From Comamonas denitrificans (GTDB lineage Bacteria > Pseudomonadota > Gammaproteobacteria > Burkholderiales > Burkholderiaceae_C): 64,000 nt of DNA. The notes under the pieces were generated by a model, which saw nothing but the letters and a program-made list of their open reading frames with translations, was not told where the DNA came from and made no database searches. Below, in pieces: positions 61,341 to 64,000 of the stretch; the stretch's first letter is position 1, and the number at the start of each line of letters is the position of its first letter. The translations under genes and the position numbers were made by a program. The stretch covers positions 1-64,000 of the forward strand of contig NZ_JAFNME010000003.1 in assembly GCF_017368815.1 (NCBI RefSeq). Reading direction: 5' to 3'.

Positions 61341-62207
61341 TTATTGGCCTTGCTCTGCCAGCAGCTCTTGCAGGGTTTGCACTTGCAGGCGCAGGCGCTG
61401 GTTTTCTTCTTCCAAGGTGGCGATGCGCGCTTGCAGGGCCTGGGTGTCGGCGGGTGCGTGGGGGGCCGCGTCGCCGTGCTCGGCTGGGTTGTGGGCTTGG
61501 CTGGCTTTTTCTTGGCGGGCAACTTTTTGGGCTTGGCGGATGCGCTTGGCGGCCTCTTTCAGGCCCTGGGCACCGTCTTGGGCGGCAGTTTGTTGCTCGG
61601 CCACGGGCAGCTTGGCCAGCACAGCGGCGGTGCTGAGCGAGAGTTCGCCATTTTTGATGGCAGCCACCAGCTCGGGGGCGGCTTTTTCTTGGATGGTTTC
61701 AATGTGCTTGACCTGGGCAGGAGACAGGCGGGCGGCCCGTGCCAGGGCTTCGCGGGTGTCCAGGGCCTGGTCCGGCACTTTCGGGACGCTGGCCAGTGCG
61801 GCCTGGCTGGCCTCGGTGGGGTCGTCGGCTGCGTCGTGCTGGGTGGCTTGCTGCACGGCGGTGGCGGCGGTGGCGCGGCGCTGGGCGATGATTTCGCGCT
61901 TGCGCAGGGCCAGCACGCCGCGCTGAAAGTCCGAGATGCTGCGCCGGCCCAGGTGCTGGTCAATCATCCACAGGTGCACGTCTTCCATGCTCGCAAACTG
62001 GGTGTTTTGCACGGTTTGAAAGGGCAGGCCATGTTTTTGGCAAATGCCGTAGCGGTTGTGCCCGTCCACCAAGATATTGCCCCACAGCACCAAGGCATCG
62101 CGGCAGCCTTCGGCCAGGATGCTGCGCTCCAGGGCATCGTGTTCGTCTGGGGTAAGGGGGTCGATATAGGCTTTGAGTTCGGGCAGGACGGTGATTTCAG
62201 CAGACAT
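61341..62207 (-). CDS. ParB/RepB-like N-terminal-domain protein
   Basis: 288 aa. The N-terminal ParB-type nuclease/CTPase-like fold shows LVLWGNILVDGHNRYGICQK, then MEDVHLWMIDQHLGRRSISD. A helical middle (ALARAARLSPAQVKHIETIQ and GELSLSTAAVLAKLPVAEQQ) resembles the ParB HTH region. A C-terminal coiled coil follows (QARIATLEEENQRLRLQVQT). No parA or replication gene is adjacent, so it is an orphan. It lies between DUF5610 and upp, with a upp terminator at its start. Confidence 0.75.
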   Translation of the reverse strand: MSAEITVLPELKAYIDPLTPDEHDALERSILAEGCRDALVLWGNILVDGHNRYGICQKHGLPFQTVQNTQFASMEDVHLWMIDQHLGRRSISDFQRGVLALRKREIIAQRRATAATAVQQATQHDAADDPTEASQAALASVPKVPDQALDTREALARAARLSPAQVKHIETIQEKAAPELVAAIKNGELSLSTAAVLAKLPVAEQQTAAQDGAQGLKEAAKRIRQAQKVARQEKASQAHNPAEHGDAAPHAPADTQALQARIATLEEENQRLRLQVQTLQELLAEQGQ

Positions 62208-62223
62208 GGCAGATAAAAATAAA

Positions 62224-62256
62224 GAAGCACTCTGCGCAATGGCACAGAGTGCTTTT
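62224..62256 (-). terminator. Terminator of upp
   Basis: AAGCACTCTG (62225-62234) pairs with CAGAGTGCTT (62245-62254). The minus-strand tail is TTCTTTATTTTT. It lies between upp and the ParB-like gene. Confidence 0.75.
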
Positions 62257-62279
62257 AGATGGTTAGATAGTATTTTTAA

Positions 62280-62304
62280 GCTTATTTAAGCGCAAGGCGC
62301 TATT
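62280..62304 (-). repeat. Dispersed AATAGCTG box-hairpin repeat, copy K
   Basis: The minus strand reads AATAGCGCCTTGCGCTTA (62304-62287), with GCTTA/TAAGC (62280-62284, 62287-62291) as inverted repeat. It lies in the upp 3' region. Confidence 0.55.
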
Positions 62305-62313
62305 TTAAATAGC

Positions 62314-62946
62314 TTACTTGGTGCCAAAAATGCGGTCGCCCGCATCGCCCAGGCCGGGCAGGATGTAGCCATGATCGTCCAGCTGGCGGTCGATGGCGGC
62401 GGTGTAGATGTCCACATCCGGGTGGGCGGCTTGCAAGGTGGCGATGCCCTCAGGGGCGGCCAGCAGGCACATGAATTTGATGCTTTTGGGCTGGCTACGG
62501 TTTTTCAGGTGGCTGACGGCGGCGGCGGCCGAGTTGCCCGTGGCCAGCATGGGATCGACGACGATGGCATCGCGCTCGCACATTTTGTCGGGCATTTTGT
62601 AGTAGTACTCGACCGGCTGCAGGGTCTGCGGGTCGCGAAACAGGCCAATGTGGCCGATGCGCGAGCCGGGCACCACGTTGAGCATGCCGTCCAAAAAGCC
62701 GTTGCCCGCCCGCAGGATGGACACCAGCACCAGCTTTTTGCCGTCGATGACTTTGCCGGTGGTGGTCTCCAGCGGGGTTTCGATCTCGATCTCTTGCAGC
62801 GGCATGTCGCGCGTGAGCTCGTAGGCCATCAGCGTGGACAGCTCGCCCAGCATGCGCCGAAAGCTGTTGGTGCTGGCTTCTTTGCGGCGCATCAGGGTCA
62901 GTTTGTGCTGGACGAGGGGGTGGTCAATCAGGTGAACAGTGCTCAT
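62314..62946 (-). CDS. upp: Uracil phosphoribosyltransferase
   Basis: 210 aa from [40 protein letters not shown], then [20 protein letters not shown] (PRPP-binding loop) and [20 protein letters not shown] are Upp hallmarks. It salvages uracil to UMP. The longer frame to 63087 overlaps the next gene and is not supported. Confidence 0.95.
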   Translation of the reverse strand: MSTVHLIDHPLVQHKLTLMRRKEASTNSFRRMLGELSTLMAYELTRDMPLQEIEIETPLETTTGKVIDGKKLVLVSILRAGNGFLDGMLNVVPGSRIGHIGLFRDPQTLQPVEYYYKMPDKMCERDAIVVDPMLATGNSAAAAVSHLKNRSQPKSIKFMCLLAAPEGIATLQAAHPDVDIYTAAIDRQLDDHGYILPGLGDAGDRIFGTK

Positions 62947-63061
62947 GGGGGCGCTGGAAAATGGGGGTGAAAAAAGAAAGCAACCAACCAGGGGCGCAAA
63001 AAAAACCGCCAGCGGGTGCGGCGGTTTTCGCGTGGAAGGTACAACCGTGTGGGGCTGAACT

Positions 63062-63925
63062 TTACTGGTATTTTTTCTCCAGCGCATCCCAGATGGGCTT
63101 GTTTACCAAACGCTGGCGCTCGGCAAACGAGGCGACCAGGTTGGGGTCTTCTTGGATGTGGCCTTCGTTTTTCAGCACGCCCAGGGCGCGTTGCATGCCG
63201 GCCACCGCGCCTTGCAGGGCGGCGTTGGCGTACAGCACGATGCCGTAGCCCATTTTGGCCAGCTCTTCGGTGCTGGTGATGGGCGTTTTGCCGCCGATGA
63301 CCATGTTCATCAGCTGGGGCGTTTTCAGGCGCTGGGGCAGGGCGGCGATGTGCTCGGCGCTGGTCACGGCTTCGACAAACAGCAGGTCGGCCCCCGCCTC
63401 GGCGTATTGCTGGGCACGTTCCACCGCTGCGTCAAAACCGTGGATGGCGGCGGCATCGGTGCGGGCCATGATGATGGTGCCCTCGTTGCGGCGTGCATCG
63501 CACGCGGCCTTGATCTTGCCGATCATTTCGCTGGCTTCAATCACTTCTTTGCCGTTGAAGTGGCCGCAGCGCTTGGGGCTGACCTGGTCTTCCAGCTGGA
63601 TGCAGTCGGCCCCGGCGCGCTCTAGGGTGCGGATGGCGTGGTAGGTGTTCAGCGCGTTGCCAAAGCCGGTGTCGGCATCGACGATCAGCGGCACCTCTAC
63701 CGCGTCGCGGATGCGGGCGGTGTGGTCGGCAATGTCGGTCAGGCCCATAAAGCCTTGGTCGGGCAGGCCAAACCACATATTGGTCACGCCAGCGCCGGTC
63801 ACATAAATGGCTTCAAAGCCCATGTCGGCCACCAGGCGGGCGGACATGGCGTTGAACGCGCCGGGCACGATCACGCCGCGGCGTTGGGCGATCAGGGAGC
63901 GCAGTTGTTGTTGGGTGGTGCTCAT
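63062..63925 (-). CDS. Isocitrate lyase/PEP mutase superfamily enzyme (PrpB-like)
   Basis: 287 aa. [40 protein letters not shown], the metal-site [14 protein letters not shown] with catalytic-type Cys, and [20 protein letters not shown] place it in this superfamily. Closest types are methylisocitrate lyase, oxaloacetate decarboxylase and carboxyphosphonoenolpyruvate mutase. No prpC or prpD is adjacent, so the substrate is uncertain. It is separated from upp by 115 bp. Confidence 0.85.
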   Translation of the reverse strand: MSTTQQQLRSLIAQRRGVIVPGAFNAMSARLVADMGFEAIYVTGAGVTNMWFGLPDQGFMGLTDIADHTARIRDAVEVPLIVDADTGFGNALNTYHAIRTLERAGADCIQLEDQVSPKRCGHFNGKEVIEASEMIGKIKAACDARRNEGTIIMARTDAAAIHGFDAAVERAQQYAEAGADLLFVEAVTSAEHIAALPQRLKTPQLMNMVIGGKTPITSTEELAKMGYGIVLYANAALQGAVAGMQRALGVLKNEGHIQEDPNLVASFAERQRLVNKPIWDALEKKYQ

Positions 63926-63949
63926 AACAATCCTTTGCTGTGCAAGTGA

Positions 63950-63981
63950 AAAAAGCTGGCCCCAAATAGCGAGGGCCAGCC
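63950..63981 (-). terminator. Terminator of a minus-strand gene beyond the right edge
   Basis: GCTGGCCC and GGGCCAGC (about 63955-63980) form a stem. The minus strand continues with TTTTTT toward 63948, so it ends a leftward transcript from outside the window. Confidence 0.7.
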
Positions 63982-64000
63982 TTCATGGTTTCAATAGCTT

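Overview
The window is chromosomal DNA of a betaproteobacterium, most likely a member of the Comamonadaceae (Burkholderiales). The basis is the gene order rimP-nusA-infB-rbfA-truB-typA, the order thrS-infC-rpmI-rplT-pheS-pheT-ihfA, high-GC codon use, and a short dispersed repeat (core AATAGCTGCTTGCGCTTG). I recall that repeat from Comamonadaceae genomes; no search was run.

Left part (1-18.4 kb). A complete type I-F CRISPR-Cas locus reads leftward: cas1, cas2-3 fusion, csy1, csy2, csy3, csy4 (cas6f), a leader, and an array of 44 repeats and 43 spacers. The far end of the array is cut off by the tail of a transposase gene. The cas genes lie 16 bp behind a leftward run of light-response genes: a LitR/CarH-type B12-binding MerR regulator, an FAD protein, a DUF2256 protein, a DASH cryptochrome, an Fe-S photolyase, an SDR and a YfcH-like protein. 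No terminator is visible from litR to csy4. In the 112-bp gap between cas2-3 and csy1 there is a degenerate one-spacer mini-CRISPR on the opposite strand. Its pseudo-spacer matches a CC-flanked site over a candidate csy1 -10 box, with mismatches only at guide positions 6, 12 and 18. This looks like a CreA/creR-type cas-regulating guide RNA and is the most striking item in the window.

Middle part (18.5-34.7 kb). Rightward from the litR divergent promoter runs a photo-oxidative-stress and lipid-modification cluster: COG2907 flavoprotein, DUF1365, Cfa-like methyltransferase, an interposed chemoreceptor, a short chalcone-isomerase-like protein, MFS, DUF3833 lipoprotein, SDR, NTF2-like protein and GST. 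It is followed by c-di-GMP genes (EAL; PAS-PAS-GGDEF), a YejBEF-type peptide ABC transporter without its binding protein, a small basic protein and a thioredoxin-like protein.

Right part (34.7-64 kb). This is mostly housekeeping. It holds the nusA-infB operon with a terminator in its leader, typA, an ECF sigma/anti-sigma/metal-sensor cluster, bfd-tonB-exbB-exbD, a SWIB protein, RraA, isocitrate lyase with a duplicated palindromic operator, and the thrS-ihfA operon. The thrS operon is preceded by what reads as a textbook threonine leader-peptide attenuator. After it come two identical, inverted tRNA-Pro(GGG) genes around a small SSB-like gene, then DUF3297, FKBP, an HxlR regulator, a fold-back MITE-like element, DUF5610, an orphan ParB-like protein, upp and a PrpB-family lyase.
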